Positions 1 to 10,278 of a stretch of 64,000 nucleotides of DNA are shown one piece after another. Position 1 is the stretch's first letter; each line of letters begins with the position of its first letter. This stretch comes from Petasospora fabianii (Eukaryota > Ascomycota > Saccharomycetes > Phaffomycetales > Wickerhamomycetaceae), in assembly GCA_022641835.1 (NCBI GenBank), contig CP048715.1:1922001-1986000 (forward strand), read 5' to 3'. A program made the translations under genes and the position numbers. The notes under the pieces were generated by a model. The model was not told the DNA's origin, ran no database searches, and saw only the letters and a program-made list of their open reading frames with translations.

Positions 1-2524
1 TAGAACTGAAAGAAGGGTATTTTTACGTTATTGTATACATATCCTCATTCGGGGTTGAAGGCGACCGAGCCCTGACGTTGAACTTGTCGAGTGAAAGCCA
101 CAGCCCGAGTTTACCGATAAGATCCAGGGTACGTCTTTTTTTTCGTCTCGACCAGCTTTGTAGTTCATGCACAGAGTTGATCCATGGGAGAAATATTCAG
201 CCGAGGATGAGAAGGTCCTCCTTGCAGGAACTGATTTCGCTCTGTGAGTATCGGCCGGCCGAGTGTGTTCACATTGCCGGATGGGTCTATCAGTGTGATC
301 GTAGTAGTATGAGGTCACATTGACTAATTTTTCAAAGTTAAGAGTGTGTTTCTCGTTCAATTGATTGTTAATTACTAGTTTAAATAAACACTATACTTAA
401 TTTAGTACTGTCTAATGGTCGCTAATCTCCCTCAAGCCCGCCCGACAAACACCGCACTTTCTCGGTCGGTGCACTCGGTGTGCTCTTACTGTTCGGAGAT
501 GGCTGGAAACCACAATCTCTAGTGCATCCAATGACGTATGCGCATTCTGATGGTCCACGGCAGCGGCAGCGACAGCGACAGCGGCATCGGGGCCCTCGGT
601 GGATATACTCTATTCTGAGATACTTGTCGGTTGGTTTGAGCTGTAGATGTTAAGAGGGATCAGCCACACGGAGAGACGGAAGTTGCCAGCCGCGAGAAAA
701 CTTGAGTGTGTGTTGATAGTCCCGAAGTGCTCAAGCTGTTTTTGGATGCGAGTTCCGAGGAGATATCTGGGTCAGTATGTGTGCTACGAGTTCAATTGAG
801 TTCATTAGATAGTAGTATTATAGTTGGTATCATAAGCCCCGGCCTAGAACAGAATCCCCTGGACTGGAAAGAGTGGAGGCTATCTCTGGTTCATCGCTAG
901 ACACTTTCTCTACTGTGTCAATGACGTCGAGCTCCCTGCCCAAAAGTTTCCGCCCAGAGAACCCATAGATTAGATAATGTACCTGACTCTTATGAACCCA
1001 GCGGGATAGCCATGCCGGGACGGCTGGAGTGCTCGGGACTCAAAGAATTATAGTGAGAAGAGCGCTAGATGAAAAAAAACCTCTCGACCAGCGAAGAGCG
1101 GCGCCAACGGCGAGTGCCAACTTTTTTGGCGCTGTTGAATTATTTCCGCCAAAAAGGCGCAAACTCCGGGAATAGTGTGCATCTTCTTCAACGTCGACCG
1201 GCAACACAGCGAAGAGCTCTCAATTTGGTGGCTCACAACTGGTACGGGTTTCTCGGAGGAAAGAAAAGCTTTAAATGCAATACTAGAGATAATAGATAGG
1301 TTTTTTGGATGTTTATCTTGTGACCTTCACAGAAGAATGTAGAGCCCGCCTTCAGCCAAGCGAACCAAAACTCCAGGACAACAGGACAACTCGCCCTACA
1401 AGCCAGCGTACCAACACCTCCCAGCGATAAGCGGACCATCTCTCCCAAAAGGGCAAAGATGGCTCTCACGGAACAACAAAGCTGGTGCGAGACCTGCGCG
1501 CTTGATGATGCAACTACGCACTGATTTTGGCACACTTTGGCACAATTTGGCACAACTTGGCGCAAACAAAAGCTGCATAGTCGCTCAATTGATAAAGTTT
1601 TTGTTTTGGCGAAAATGGCGCTCGGTGGTTCTTGGGCCGCCCCGTGGAGAGCTGCGTCGGGCTGGCATGGAAAACCTATATAAACAAAAATGCCCGCCCT
1701 TTCTTGTCTCTCCTGTTCTGGCATGATTCTTTTTCCTGCCCTTTACACATCTTCATTCCTGAGTTTGTCCATCAATTGTCAGATAGATCTGAAAATCGAT
1801 ACCTCAGTCACTTGGGAATAATTTGTAACAGTGAGTTTTTTCATTACCCTTCCCTCAGTTCCGATCGGTCCTCAACTGCAACCCCCGTTCCATCAGGTGT
1901 TGTCCGTTTTGGCCGTATTCTCCACCCAGCTGGTGGTCAGCAGAGCAAGTGACAAAGTTAGAGTGGCCTTACAGAGACATTGGTCTAGCCCAAATTGTGC
2001 ATTGACAATGTTGTTGATTAATTTGAGTGGTTTTTGAATTGACTGCCCTCAATTGCCCTCTCGCTTGTCACTCCTCTCGCAAGTCCTCTAGCAAGTCCTC
2101 TAGCCATTCAAACGTTGCCTTTGCCCATGCCCGCCCATCGCACGCTCTCCAGCCGGTTGGCGCATGTCTGTTTATCTTTCGGCTCACTCTTTCGGCTTGC
2201 CGATTACCCAATTGGGCTTGAGTTCCGCAGAGATGCAGGTGTCGCTGCCGTATCCGGCCAGCTGCCTTTGGCAATTTGGTTGGTTTTTTTTTTTTCTTTA
2301 TTCGCGCTAAGGGAAAAAAAAGAAAGCGCCTCGGCTGGTGCGGCCCACTTGTTTGGGAAAATGCGCGCGGTGATTGGCCGGCACCTGGATTGGAGCGATG
2401 GCCCACTGGTTGAGGCAGCGATAAAAGCAGCACGACGCCCACCCAAGTGTTGGCAGGGTTTGCTCATGTCGCTGTTCTAATTGCCTTCTGACTATACGTC
2501 TTGTAAAGGTTCTTACCAGCAGTT
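1..2524. other. Long upstream region of PMA1, no gene supported
   Basis: This 2.5 kb stretch precedes PMA1. Several short open frames occur on both strands, up to about 160 codons, but none resembles a known protein and their composition is not gene-like. It holds a 10-bp-phased tandem repeat (1524-1564), further TTGGC/GCCAA words around 1120-1170 and 1610-1630, a doubled 12-mer CAAGTCCTCTAG near 2090, a T-rich tract at about 2285-2300 and a TATA-like GATAAAA near 2420. I read it as an unusually long promoter for a very highly expressed gene. The neighbouring gene on the left lies outside the window. Confidence 0.5.
1524..1564. repeat. 10-bp-phased TTTGGCACA tandem repeat
   Basis: Four consecutive copies of a roughly TTTGGCACAN unit are spaced exactly 10 bp apart, the last copy reading CTTGGCGCA. 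A period of one helical turn would place the same bases on one face of the DNA, as in an array of protein-binding sites. It lies about 1 kb upstream of PMA1. The binding factor is unknown. Confidence 0.6.
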
Positions 2525-2590
2525 GTACGTTTGAGAGAACCGGGAACTGAAATTCAATTGACCAAAGTACTAACAATTTCCCCCAATTAG
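2525..2590 (+). other. PMA1: Candidate 5' leader intron of PMA1
   Basis: A 66-nt segment has the splice signals used by coding introns elsewhere in this window: GTACGT at 2525-2530, TACTAAC at 2568-2574, then a pyrimidine-rich stretch ending in TTAG at 2587-2590, immediately before the PMA1 ATG. The same GTACGT start is used in ACO1 and in the AMSH-type gene. The intron would lie wholly in the 5' leader, with the second exon starting at the A of the start codon. RNA data would be needed to confirm it. Confidence 0.7.
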
Positions 2591-5287
2591 ATGTCTTCGA
2601 CAGAACCAACAACCGAGAAGGTTCCTAAGCAGGACCCAGTTGAAGATGATGAGGAGGATGACGACATTGATGCTTTGATCGATGAGCTCCAGTCCGACCG
2701 TGGTGATGATGATGAGGAGGAGGCTGGTGAGGCTGGTGCCACTGCTAGACCAGTCCCAGAGGAGCTTCTCCAGACTGACCCATCTTATGGTTTGTCCTCT
2801 GATGAGGTCACCAAGAGAAGAAAGAAATACGGTCTTAACCAGATGGCTGAGGAGAAGGAGAACATGGTTGTTAAGTTCCTTATGTTCTTCATTGGTCCAA
2901 TTCAGTTTGTTATGGAGGCTGCCGCTATCTTGGCTGCCGGTCTTGAGGACTGGGTCGATTTCGGTGTCATTCTTGGTCTTTTGATGTTGAACGCCTGTGT
3001 TGGTTTCATCCAGGAGTTCCAAGCTGGTTCCATTGTTGAGGAGTTGAAGAAGACTCTTGCCCACTCTGCTAATGTTATTCGTGATGGTCAGTTGGTTTCC
3101 ATTCCAGCTAACGAAGTTGTTCCAGGTGAAATCTTGCAGTTGGAGGATGGTACTGTCATCCCAGCTGATGGTCGTCTCGTTACTGAGGGTTGTTTCTTGC
3201 AGGTTGACCAGTCTGCTTTGACTGGTGAGTCTTTGGCTGTCGACAAGCACTTCGGTGACAATGTCTTCTCTTCCTCTACCATCAAGAGAGGTGAGGGTTT
3301 CATGATTGTTACTGCTACTGGTGACAACACCTTTGTCGGTAGAGCTGCTGCTCTTGTCAACAAGGCTTCTGGTGGCCAGGGTCACTTCACTGAAGTTTTG
3401 AACGGTATTGGTACTATTCTTCTTGTCCTTGTTATTGTTACTCTTTTGGTTGTCTGGGTTGCTGGTTTCTACAGAACCAACAAGATTGTCAGAATGTTGA
3501 GATACACTCTTGCCATCACCATTGTTGGTGTTCCAGTCGGTCTTCCAGCCGTCGTTACCACCACCATGGCTGTCGGTGCTGCTTACCTTGCTAAGAAGCA
3601 GGCTATTGTCCAGAAGCTTTCTGCTATTGAGTCCCTTGCTGGTGTCGAGATCTTGTGTTCTGACAAGACCGGTACTTTGACCAAGAACAAGCTTTCTCTC
3701 CACGAGCCATACACCGTTGAGGGTGTTGATGCCGATGACCTTATGTTGACTGCCTGTCTTGCCGCTTCCAGAAAGACCAAGGGTCTTGATGCTATTGACA
3801 AGGCTTTCTTGAAGTCTCTTGCTGGTTACCCACGTGCCAAGGCTGCTCTCACTAAGTACAAAGTCATTGAGTTCCACCCATTCGACCCAGTTTCCAAGAA
3901 GGTTACTGCCCTTGTTGAGTCCCCATCTGGTGAGAGAATTATCTGTGTTAAGGGTGCCCCATTGTTCGTCTTGAAGACTGTCGAGGAGGACCACCCAATC
4001 CCAGAGGATGTCCACGAGGCTTATGAGAACAAGGTTGCCGAGTTTGCTTCCAGAGGTTTCCGTTCCCTTGGTGTTGCCAGAAAGAGAGGTGAGGGTCACT
4101 GGGAGATTCTTGGTATTATGCCATGTATGGATCCACCAAGACACGACACTGCTAAGACTGTTAACGAGGCTCGTCACTTGGGTTTGAGAGTTAAGATGCT
4201 TACTGGTGATGCTGTTGGTATTGCTAAGGAGACTTGTCGTCAGCTTGGTCTTGGTACCAACATTTACAACGCTGAGAGACTTGGTCTTGGTGGTGCTGGT
4301 GACATGCCAGGTTCTGAGATTGCCGACTTTGTTGAGAACGCCGATGGTTTCGCTGAGGTTTTCCCACAGCACAAGTACAATGTTGTTGAGATTCTTCAGC
4401 AGAGAGGTTACCTTGTTGCCATGACTGGTGACGGTGTTAACGATGCTCCATCTTTGAAGAAGGCCGACACTGGTATTGCCGTTGAGGGTGCTTCTGACTC
4501 TGCTCGTTCCGCTTCCGATATTGTTTTCCTTGCCCCAGGTCTTTCTGCTATCATTGATGCTTTGAAGACTTCCAGACAGATTTTCCACAGAATGTACTCT
4601 TACGTTGTTTACAGAATTGCCCTTTCCCTCCACTTGGAGATCTTCTTGGGTCTCTGGATTGCCATCTTGAACGAGTCTTTGAACATTGACCTTGTTGTCT
4701 TCATTGCCATTTTCGCTGATGTTGCCACTCTTGCCATTGCTTACGACAACGCTCCATACGCTCCAAAGCCAGTCAAGTGGAACTTGCCACGTCTCTGGGG
4801 TATGTCTGTCATTCTCGGTGTCATTCTTGCCATTGGTACTTGGATCACCTTGACCACCATGTTCATGAAGAAGGGTGGTATCATCCAGAACTTCGGTTCC
4901 ATCGATGGTGTCTTGTTCTTGCAGATTTCCTTGACTGAGAACTGGTTGATTTTCATCACCAGAGCTGCTGGTCCATTCTGGTCTTCCTTCCCATCTTGGC
5001 AGTTGGCTGGTGCCGTCTTCATTGTCGACATCATTGCCACCATGTTCTGTTTGTTCGGTTGGTGGTCTCAGAACTGGAACGACATTGTCACTGTCGTCCG
5101 TGTCTGGATCTTCTCCTTCGGTGTCTTCTGTGTCATGGGTGGTGCCTACTACTTGATGTCTGAGTCTGAGGCTTTCGACAGATTGATGAACGGTCAGCCA
5201 ATCAAGGAGAAGCAGGAGCAGAGATCCCTTGAGGACTTTGTTTTCGCTATGCAGCGTGTCTCTACCCAGCACGAGAAGTCCCAGTAA
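2591..5287 (+). CDS. PMA1: Plasma-membrane H+-ATPase Pma1
   Basis: This encodes the P-type (type IIIA) proton pump that uses ATP to export H+ and energise the plasma membrane. The 898-residue protein is close to the family length (918 in S. cerevisiae). An acidic cytosolic N-terminus precedes the first membrane hairpin. The actuator motif LTGES is at about 209-213, the phosphorylated aspartate of CSDKTGTLT is D358, and the hinge motif TGDGVND is at about 612. The C-terminal regulatory tail ends in [11 protein letters not shown]891/T892 correspond to the paired Ser/Thr that are phosphorylated on glucose addition in S. cerevisiae. Codon use is extremely biased (GGT, GCT, CCA, TTG, AGA), as expected for one of the most abundant membrane proteins. 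The start follows a probable leader intron directly. Confidence 0.98.
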   Translation: MSSTEPTTEKVPKQDPVEDDEEDDDIDALIDELQSDRGDDDEEEAGEAGATARPVPEELLQTDPSYGLSSDEVTKRRKKYGLNQMAEEKENMVVKFLMFFIGPIQFVMEAAAILAAGLEDWVDFGVILGLLMLNACVGFIQEFQAGSIVEELKKTLAHSANVIRDGQLVSIPANEVVPGEILQLEDGTVIPADGRLVTEGCFLQVDQSALTGESLAVDKHFGDNVFSSSTIKRGEGFMIVTATGDNTFVGRAAALVNKASGGQGHFTEVLNGIGTILLVLVIVTLLVVWVAGFYRTNKIVRMLRYTLAITIVGVPVGLPAVVTTTMAVGAAYLAKKQAIVQKLSAIESLAGVEILCSDKTGTLTKNKLSLHEPYTVEGVDADDLMLTACLAASRKTKGLDAIDKAFLKSLAGYPRAKAALTKYKVIEFHPFDPVSKKVTALVESPSGERIICVKGAPLFVLKTVEEDHPIPEDVHEAYENKVAEFASRGFRSLGVARKRGEGHWEILGIMPCMDPPRHDTAKTVNEARHLGLRVKMLTGDAVGIAKETCRQLGLGTNIYNAERLGLGGAGDMPGSEIADFVENADGFAEVFPQHKYNVVEILQQRGYLVAMTGDGVNDAPSLKKADTGIAVEGASDSARSASDIVFLAPGLSAIIDALKTSRQIFHRMYSYVVYRIALSLHLEIFLGLWIAILNESLNIDLVVFIAIFADVATLAIAYDNAPYAPKPVKWNLPRLWGMSVILGVILAIGTWITLTTMFMKKGGIIQNFGSIDGVLFLQISLTENWLIFITRAAGPFWSSFPSWQLAGAVFIVDIIATMFCLFGWWSQNWNDIVTVVRVWIFSFGVFCVMGGAYYLMSESEAFDRLMNGQPIKEKQEQRSLEDFVFAMQRVSTQHEKSQ

Positions 5288-6533
5288 GTGGGATGACTCC
5301 CTTTGATACCCCGTTTTGGAGTTTTGATAGAGCTGGATTGAGTCTGTTACATTTGAGACAAACAAAATCATTCACTTTCTTTATAATCTTTCCAGCACCA
5401 TTTGTTTTCTGCTGAAGTAATTCTTAATCATACGTATTCGTATTTATATATCACTCTTGTAGATGTTATCCTCTTTTTACATTCTTTAGTTGCGTCTTCG
5501 TTGGTTCTCTTGATTTTGTCTCTTCTTACCCTGATCCGTTTGATATAGCCGCCACCGCCGCCCACTTTGAGCACAAATTGGGACGTCAGACTGTCAGGGA
5601 TATTGTAACTCTAAAGTCTTGTCTCCCTTAATGATCGATGTCTGAAAACCAATTGGTTCTCGTTCTGATGGGTCTTAAGAGATACTGACTTGTATAGGAG
5701 GCTTGATCTTTGTCGGCTTCATGTGCCTGTCTACAAAGTGGTCTATCGGACGCATTCAGCTCCTGGCAGTAGTGATTCAGTATAGGGGATAATTTACTCC
5801 AATTCAGAATAGTGCTTTTGTAATGAAAATCAAAGTAGGAACATCCGGCCTCTCTTAATATGGGGTTAAAGTGTTGATTGTGCCCGTCTGAACACCGGAT
5901 CGACGGCTGGAAATATGAATCCCTTTCTCCTCCATTCTTGATTTCTAGATACAACGCTTTCTCAGAACGCGTAATCGCACTGTCAACAATACGTAGGAGA
6001 GGTTCTCAGTCACACCCACCCACCCTGTGGGTCAAATCATCGGTGTTATTGTTCGTCATGCAGTGTGGGGGATGAAGCATAAAGAGTTAGCACCCTGACA
6101 TCGGACTCGGCATCTACATGTGGCCTCCAGCAATAAACAAATGGTCTTCACGTTCATCCAAAACTTGTCCAAAAACACTCTAAAACAACTCAAAAGAGCC
6201 AGGAATCTCCTTCCTTTACGGTCAGAATCACCGTCATGGCTACCAACCACAGGGGCCTGTTGCCCGCGTTACTAGCACCGGCCGCTTGTCGAGTCGCGAT
6301 GGAAAAAAAACGCGGCGGTTGAGCTCAACGTAAACATGCCCGCCACTGCCCAAACACCAGCTCCCTACACGCTATCCATAGTGTTTCTGTGGCTCTTCAC
6401 TGTATATTAGCTCGCTTACTTGCTGCTTCAATTCTCCCTATTTGTTTTCCCCGTGTCCTGATTGTCCGCGCCGCTGCTCATTCAATCCGCTCCGGCTCCC
6501 TCCCACACCAATAACACACCACGCCTACGCATC
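5288..6533. other. Intergenic PMA1-PUF4, no gene supported
   Basis: This 1.2 kb region holds the PMA1 3' untranslated region (AT-rich, with TATTTATATAT near 5441-5450 as a likely polyadenylation efficiency element) and the PUF4 promoter with a long pyrimidine-rich leader just before 6534. A roughly 108-codon minus-strand frame at 5628-5954 has no recognisable similarity and is not called. Confidence 0.5.
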
Positions 6534-8774
6534 ATGTCTGCCGATAACTCTGCTAACAACTCCGTGAGCGAAGACTCTCAGCAGCCTAACACCCCAGCAC
6601 TGGACATTACTCCGCCAAGATCCTCTTCCTTTTCCACACCGGGCGCTTCGGTCCTCACCGACCTTGCCTCCTCTAAGTTCTCCCTCTTCACAGACAACAC
6701 CACCCCAATGCAGAGATCAACCCACTCGTTGGCCCAGAACATCGCTACTGCTCCGCCATTCCTCAGAGACCCTAACGAGCTCAACTCCAACATGCCGTCT
6801 GGTCTCGTTGATATCAACTTGGCGATCGGTGCTCTAGACCTCGAATATGGCTCCCGCTCTAACGTTCCAAGTGGTGAAATCTCCACATCCAAGAAGAGCA
6901 CAGATGCTGAAACTGCTGATATCAGTTCTTCCTCTATCGCTGAAGGTGAAGGTGAATCTGGTACCACTGAAGAACAAGACATCCAGCAGCACCCATTCGG
7001 CCCCGGTCTCATGCACCAGCCAATGCATCCATTCTTCCCACTCAACGAGTTTGGCCAGCCAATCCACGGTGCCTTCTCTCCAGGTGAAGGTATGAACGGT
7101 GCCCAAATGAACCATCCATGGCCAGCCAAGCCAGGTCAGGCCCCATTCGGTGGAAACGTTGGTCTTGAGAACATGTCTCACACCCCACCGCTCCCACCAC
7201 CTGGTATGATCCCGATGAGACCATTTGATTTCCATCCAGATGGCATGCCACCACACATGGGTCAACAGGGTCCAATGTCTCCACATGAGGCAAACTTTGG
7301 CGGTATGCCATTCGGTAACCCACAGATGAAGGACGTCAGAGGTAACTTCTCCGGCTCTCCAAACTTCCCGCCAATGGATTCTGCTCCATTCGGCCAGCAG
7401 CCACATCATCCATTGCAGAACAGTCAGATGTGGCCACCGTTGAACGGAAGACCACACACTATGGACCAAGGTGCGTTTGGCAATGGTCAGATGCCACCTA
7501 ACGGTATGAATGGCCCAAACAACGGTAACGGTGACCGTCGTTATCCATACTACAACAATGGTAACAACCAGCACCATCATCACCATCATAACAACAATAA
7601 CAACCATCACCACCACAACAGAAGAATTATGAACAACAGAAGAAGAGGTGAAGATGCTGCCAGATTTGCCAATGCCAAGCTGAGTGACTTCATCGGTCAG
7701 ATCTACTCCCTATGTAAGGATCAGCACGGTTGTCGTTTCCTTCAAAAGCAGTTGGACTTGGATGCCTCTAACGCAACCCCAATCTTTGAAGAGACGCAGA
7801 TGCACGTTGTTGAACTTATGATTGATCCATTTGGAAACTACTTGGTTCAAAAGCTTTTGGAAAAGGTCAACGATGAGCAGAGAATCACTTTGGTTAAGAA
7901 CGCTTCTCCTGAATTTGTCACCATCGCTTTGGACCCACATGGTACTAGAGCTTTGCAGAAGCTTGTTGAATGTTTGAACTCTGATGAGGAGGCTGATGTT
8001 GTTGTTGCCTCTTTGAAGGATGACATCGTCTCTTTGTCTAGAGACTTAAATGGTAACCACGTTGTTCAAAGATGTTTGCAGAGACTCAAGTCTAAGGACT
8101 CTCAGTTCATCTACGACACCGCTTATGAGAACTGTTTGAAGATTGCTACCCACAGACACGGTTGTTGTGTCTTGCAGAGATGTCTTGATCATGGATCTGA
8201 GGAGCAATGCAAGAAGCTCTCTGCCATCATTGCCGGTCTTACCAAGGAGCTGTCTCTTGATGCCTTTGGTAACTATGTCGTCCAGTACGTCTTGGCCAAG
8301 GATGACACTGATGCGGTTGACCAGATTGTCCAAGCTGTCAAGGCCAACCTCTCTGAGCTCTCCCTTCACAAATTTGGTTCTAATGTGATTGAAAAGTGTC
8401 TCAGAGTGTCTAGACTAGCTGGTGAAGTCATTGATGAGCTCCTTTCCCAGAAATCCGAGATGGTGAAACGTTTGAACGATCCATACGGTAACTATGTTAT
8501 TCAGACCGCACTTGATGTCTCCAAGGAGCACCAATTTGAGGAGCTTTCTAACTTAATCAAGCCGCTCTTGCCACAGGTCAGAAACACACCACATGGGAGA
8601 AGGATCATGGCACGTCTTCAGCAAACAGGCAAATCTTATGGCAATGCCCCACAAAACCATCATCATCATCACAACGGCAATGGAAATGGCCACAGATTCA
8701 ACAATCATGTCTCACCAGCATCCCCTGCTGTCAAGGAGGATGCCACTCCAGCAGCTGAGGTTGCTTCCAACTGA
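6534..8774 (+). CDS. PUF4: Pumilio-family RNA-binding protein Puf4
   Basis: This is a PUF protein that binds UGUA-containing elements in mRNA 3' untranslated regions and recruits deadenylation and repression factors; in S. cerevisiae its targets include ribosome-biogenesis mRNAs. I start it at the ATG at 6534 (746 residues), because the frame upstream lacks an ATG. Residues 1-340 are low-complexity, rich in Pro, Asn, Met and Gly, with His/Asn runs at about 346-360. The C-terminal half (about 375-690) carries eight PUF repeats. Their recognition triplets read, in order, CRxxQ, NYxxQ, TRxxQ, NHxxQ, CCxxQ, NYxxQ, SNxxE, NYxxQ; repeat 7 SNxxE is the G-reading repeat expected for UGUA. Sequence matches Puf4 better than Puf3 or Mpt5. 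Its own 3' region has two Puf4-type sites. Confidence 0.95.
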   Translation: MSADNSANNSVSEDSQQPNTPALDITPPRSSSFSTPGASVLTDLASSKFSLFTDNTTPMQRSTHSLAQNIATAPPFLRDPNELNSNMPSGLVDINLAIGALDLEYGSRSNVPSGEISTSKKSTDAETADISSSSIAEGEGESGTTEEQDIQQHPFGPGLMHQPMHPFFPLNEFGQPIHGAFSPGEGMNGAQMNHPWPAKPGQAPFGGNVGLENMSHTPPLPPPGMIPMRPFDFHPDGMPPHMGQQGPMSPHEANFGGMPFGNPQMKDVRGNFSGSPNFPPMDSAPFGQQPHHPLQNSQMWPPLNGRPHTMDQGAFGNGQMPPNGMNGPNNGNGDRRYPYYNNGNNQHHHHHHNNNNNHHHHNRRIMNNRRRGEDAARFANAKLSDFIGQIYSLCKDQHGCRFLQKQLDLDASNATPIFEETQMHVVELMIDPFGNYLVQKLLEKVNDEQRITLVKNASPEFVTIALDPHGTRALQKLVECLNSDEEADVVVASLKDDIVSLSRDLNGNHVVQRCLQRLKSKDSQFIYDTAYENCLKIATHRHGCCVLQRCLDHGSEEQCKKLSAIIAGLTKELSLDAFGNYVVQYVLAKDDTDAVDQIVQAVKANLSELSLHKFGSNVIEKCLRVSRLAGEVIDELLSQKSEMVKRLNDPYGNYVIQTALDVSKEHQFEELSNLIKPLLPQVRNTPHGRRIMARLQQTGKSYGNAPQNHHHHHNGNGNGHRFNNHVSPASPAVKEDATPAAEVASN

Positions 8775-8838
8775 GCCACCACCATCATCATCACCACCAC
8801 AACAGCAACAACAACAACAATATCATCATGCCCCCATT

Positions 8839-8847
8839 TGTACACTA
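8839..8847 (+). promoter_or_regulatory. PUF4: Puf4-type element TGTACACTA in PUF4 3' UTR
   Basis: The 9-mer fits the published S. cerevisiae Puf4 consensus UGUAHAHUA on the sense strand, 65 nt after the PUF4 stop codon. A second site lies 95 nt further on. Confidence 0.55.
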
Positions 8848-8933
8848 CTGTCAGTCCTTGGACTGATGAACGGACGACATCTTGAGACACAGCTCTATTC
8901 AACACACCATCATATCATGCCCACCACCTTTTT

Positions 8934-8942
8934 TGTATACTA
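8934..8942 (+). promoter_or_regulatory. PUF4: Second Puf4-type element TGTATACTA in PUF4 3' UTR
   Basis: This sense-strand 9-mer also fits UGUAHAHUA exactly. Two matches within about 100 nt are unlikely by chance (roughly 1% per site in a 300-nt region) and suggest that Puf4 binds its own mRNA. Confidence 0.55.
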
Positions 8943-9699
8943 AACACTTGTTGTTGATTTTACGCATCGTGCTCTTCTGCCTTGTCGTTTCTTCTATTCA
9001 CAAAAAGCGCATTTCATGAAACACATTCACTTTTCTATACATCATTTAGTCTACGGTTATCTTTGAAAGTTCTTTTTTAATACATCCACATCTCTTTCTG
9101 TCATTCAAAATTTTATAAAAAATGTAGTTATGAAGAGATAATAATGCAGGATAAACAAGACGATGAGCTTTTGATATTGTAGAGACGGAGATGGACTGGA
9201 CGACATAAGGTTATAGGGTGATTATTATAAGCGTCATGTACTTTGTCTGAGGTGAAGTGCTGTCCATGTTGAGATTTGGGTGTGAATGACCGAGTCTCGT
9301 TGTAGGTGTATAGGTGTGCGTATCTGTGCAAAGGGGGTAACAAGAGCGGGAATATAGTGAATGATGAGTAAAAAAAAAAAGACAAGAGACAAAAAGAGCA
9401 AAAAGGAACCTGTGTAATAAATGAGTGACCGTAAAGCAACAAAAGGAAGTGAATTACCAAAAAGAACAACAGATGATATGTGTGGAGATCAACACCAGAG
9501 AAATCATTAGGAAAAGAACGTAGCAGGGTGAGAATTAGATATGCTGATGAGGAAACCCCTGTAAAAGGGTTGGGGAAACAAAATTTGGGAAGAAAAAAGA
9601 CATGGGTGGTACGAGCATGAGAAGCAACAGGCGACACCACCTAAGATGAATGATGATAAGGGAGAATGAAGAAGACAAACAAAACTTTTTTGGGGGGGA

Positions 9700-10278
9700 T
9701 CAAGAGATTGTACAACATGAAGCACCGCGTTCCTGATCTCTGACTAACAAACTTGTTCTTGTGGCGGCCTCGAAAACGTCATCGACACCTTCACCAGTCA
9801 GAGCAGAACACTCTAAGAATCTCTTTGCACCAATTATTTTAGCAACTTCTTGACCCTGGACAGTCTGAACGAACTTCTTACTGTTAGTCTTCTCGCCGCT
9901 GTTTGCTCTGAGATCCTTCTTCAATCCCACGAGAATGACAGGGACACCAGGACAATATCTCGTAACTTCTTCACTCCATTTCCTCTTTGCATTCTGCAAG
10001 GACTCTGGCTGATCTATAGCGAATCCGATCAATATCACATGAGCCTTAGAGTAACTGAGTGGTCTCAATCTCTCATACTCCTCCTGACCTGCAGTATCCC
10101 ACAGCGCAAGCTGGACGGCTTTCCCATCAACTCGACAATCCGTCACGTAGTTCTCAAACACGGTTGGGTGGTACTCGGTGGGGAACTCACCGAGGGTGAA
10201 GACGTACAGAAGCGATGTCTTACCACAAGCTCCGTCTCCCACAATGACTAGTTTTCTCTTCACGGAGGCAGATGACAT
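9700..10278 (-). CDS. RHO2: Rho-family GTPase Rho2
   Basis: This is a small membrane-anchored GTPase of the Rho family, acting in cell polarity and cell-wall integrity signalling. The 192-residue length equals S. cerevisiae Rho2. The P-loop GDGACGKT is at 14-21, the switch II sequence LWDTAGQEEYERLRP follows, and CSALTGEGVDDVFE is near 158-171. The stretches FTLGEFPTEYHPTVFENYV and YCPGVPVILVGLKKDLR match Rho2 rather than Rho1, Rho3 or Rho4. The C-terminus CCTIS gives a CaaX box (CTIS; serine at X suggests farnesylation) preceded by a cysteine that could be palmitoylated. It is divergent from ACO1 across a 2 kb gap. Confidence 0.93.
   Translation of the reverse strand: MSSASVKRKLVIVGDGACGKTSLLYVFTLGEFPTEYHPTVFENYVTDCRVDGKAVQLALWDTAGQEEYERLRPLSYSKAHVILIGFAIDQPESLQNAKRKWSEEVTRYCPGVPVILVGLKKDLRANSGEKTNSKKFVQTVQGQEVAKIIGAKRFLECSALTGEGVDDVFEAATRTSLLVRDQERGASCCTIS

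Larger units (their letters stand above)
8775..9699. other. PUF4/RHO2 convergent 3' region
   Basis: The two genes converge on this 925-bp interval. It contains the PUF4 3' untranslated region, with an immediate His-codon-like CAC/CAT-rich run after the stop and two Puf4-type elements, and the RHO2 3' side with an A-rich tract near 9370. Overlapping open frames on the minus strand (9128-9640 and 9507-9725) are dominated by Phe, Ser and Leu codons and have no similarity I recognise. Confidence 0.5.

Noticed and set aside
1233-1724. 163-codon minus-strand frame upstream of PMA1
   Set aside because: No similarity or domain is seen, and it crosses the phased promoter repeat.
2570-5371. A 933-codon open frame antisense to PMA1, and similar long frames antisense to FKS1 (49736-52270) and ACO1 (12710-14017)
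   Set aside because: They arise because the biased sense genes avoid TTA, CTA and TCA codons, which leaves the complementary frame without stops. The translations are low-complexity Ser/Thr/Asn/Val-rich and resemble nothing.
9128-9640. 170-codon minus-strand frame downstream of RHO2
   Set aside because: It is dominated by Phe, Ser and Leu and lies in the shared 3' region of PUF4 and RHO2; it looks like random AT-skewed sequence.
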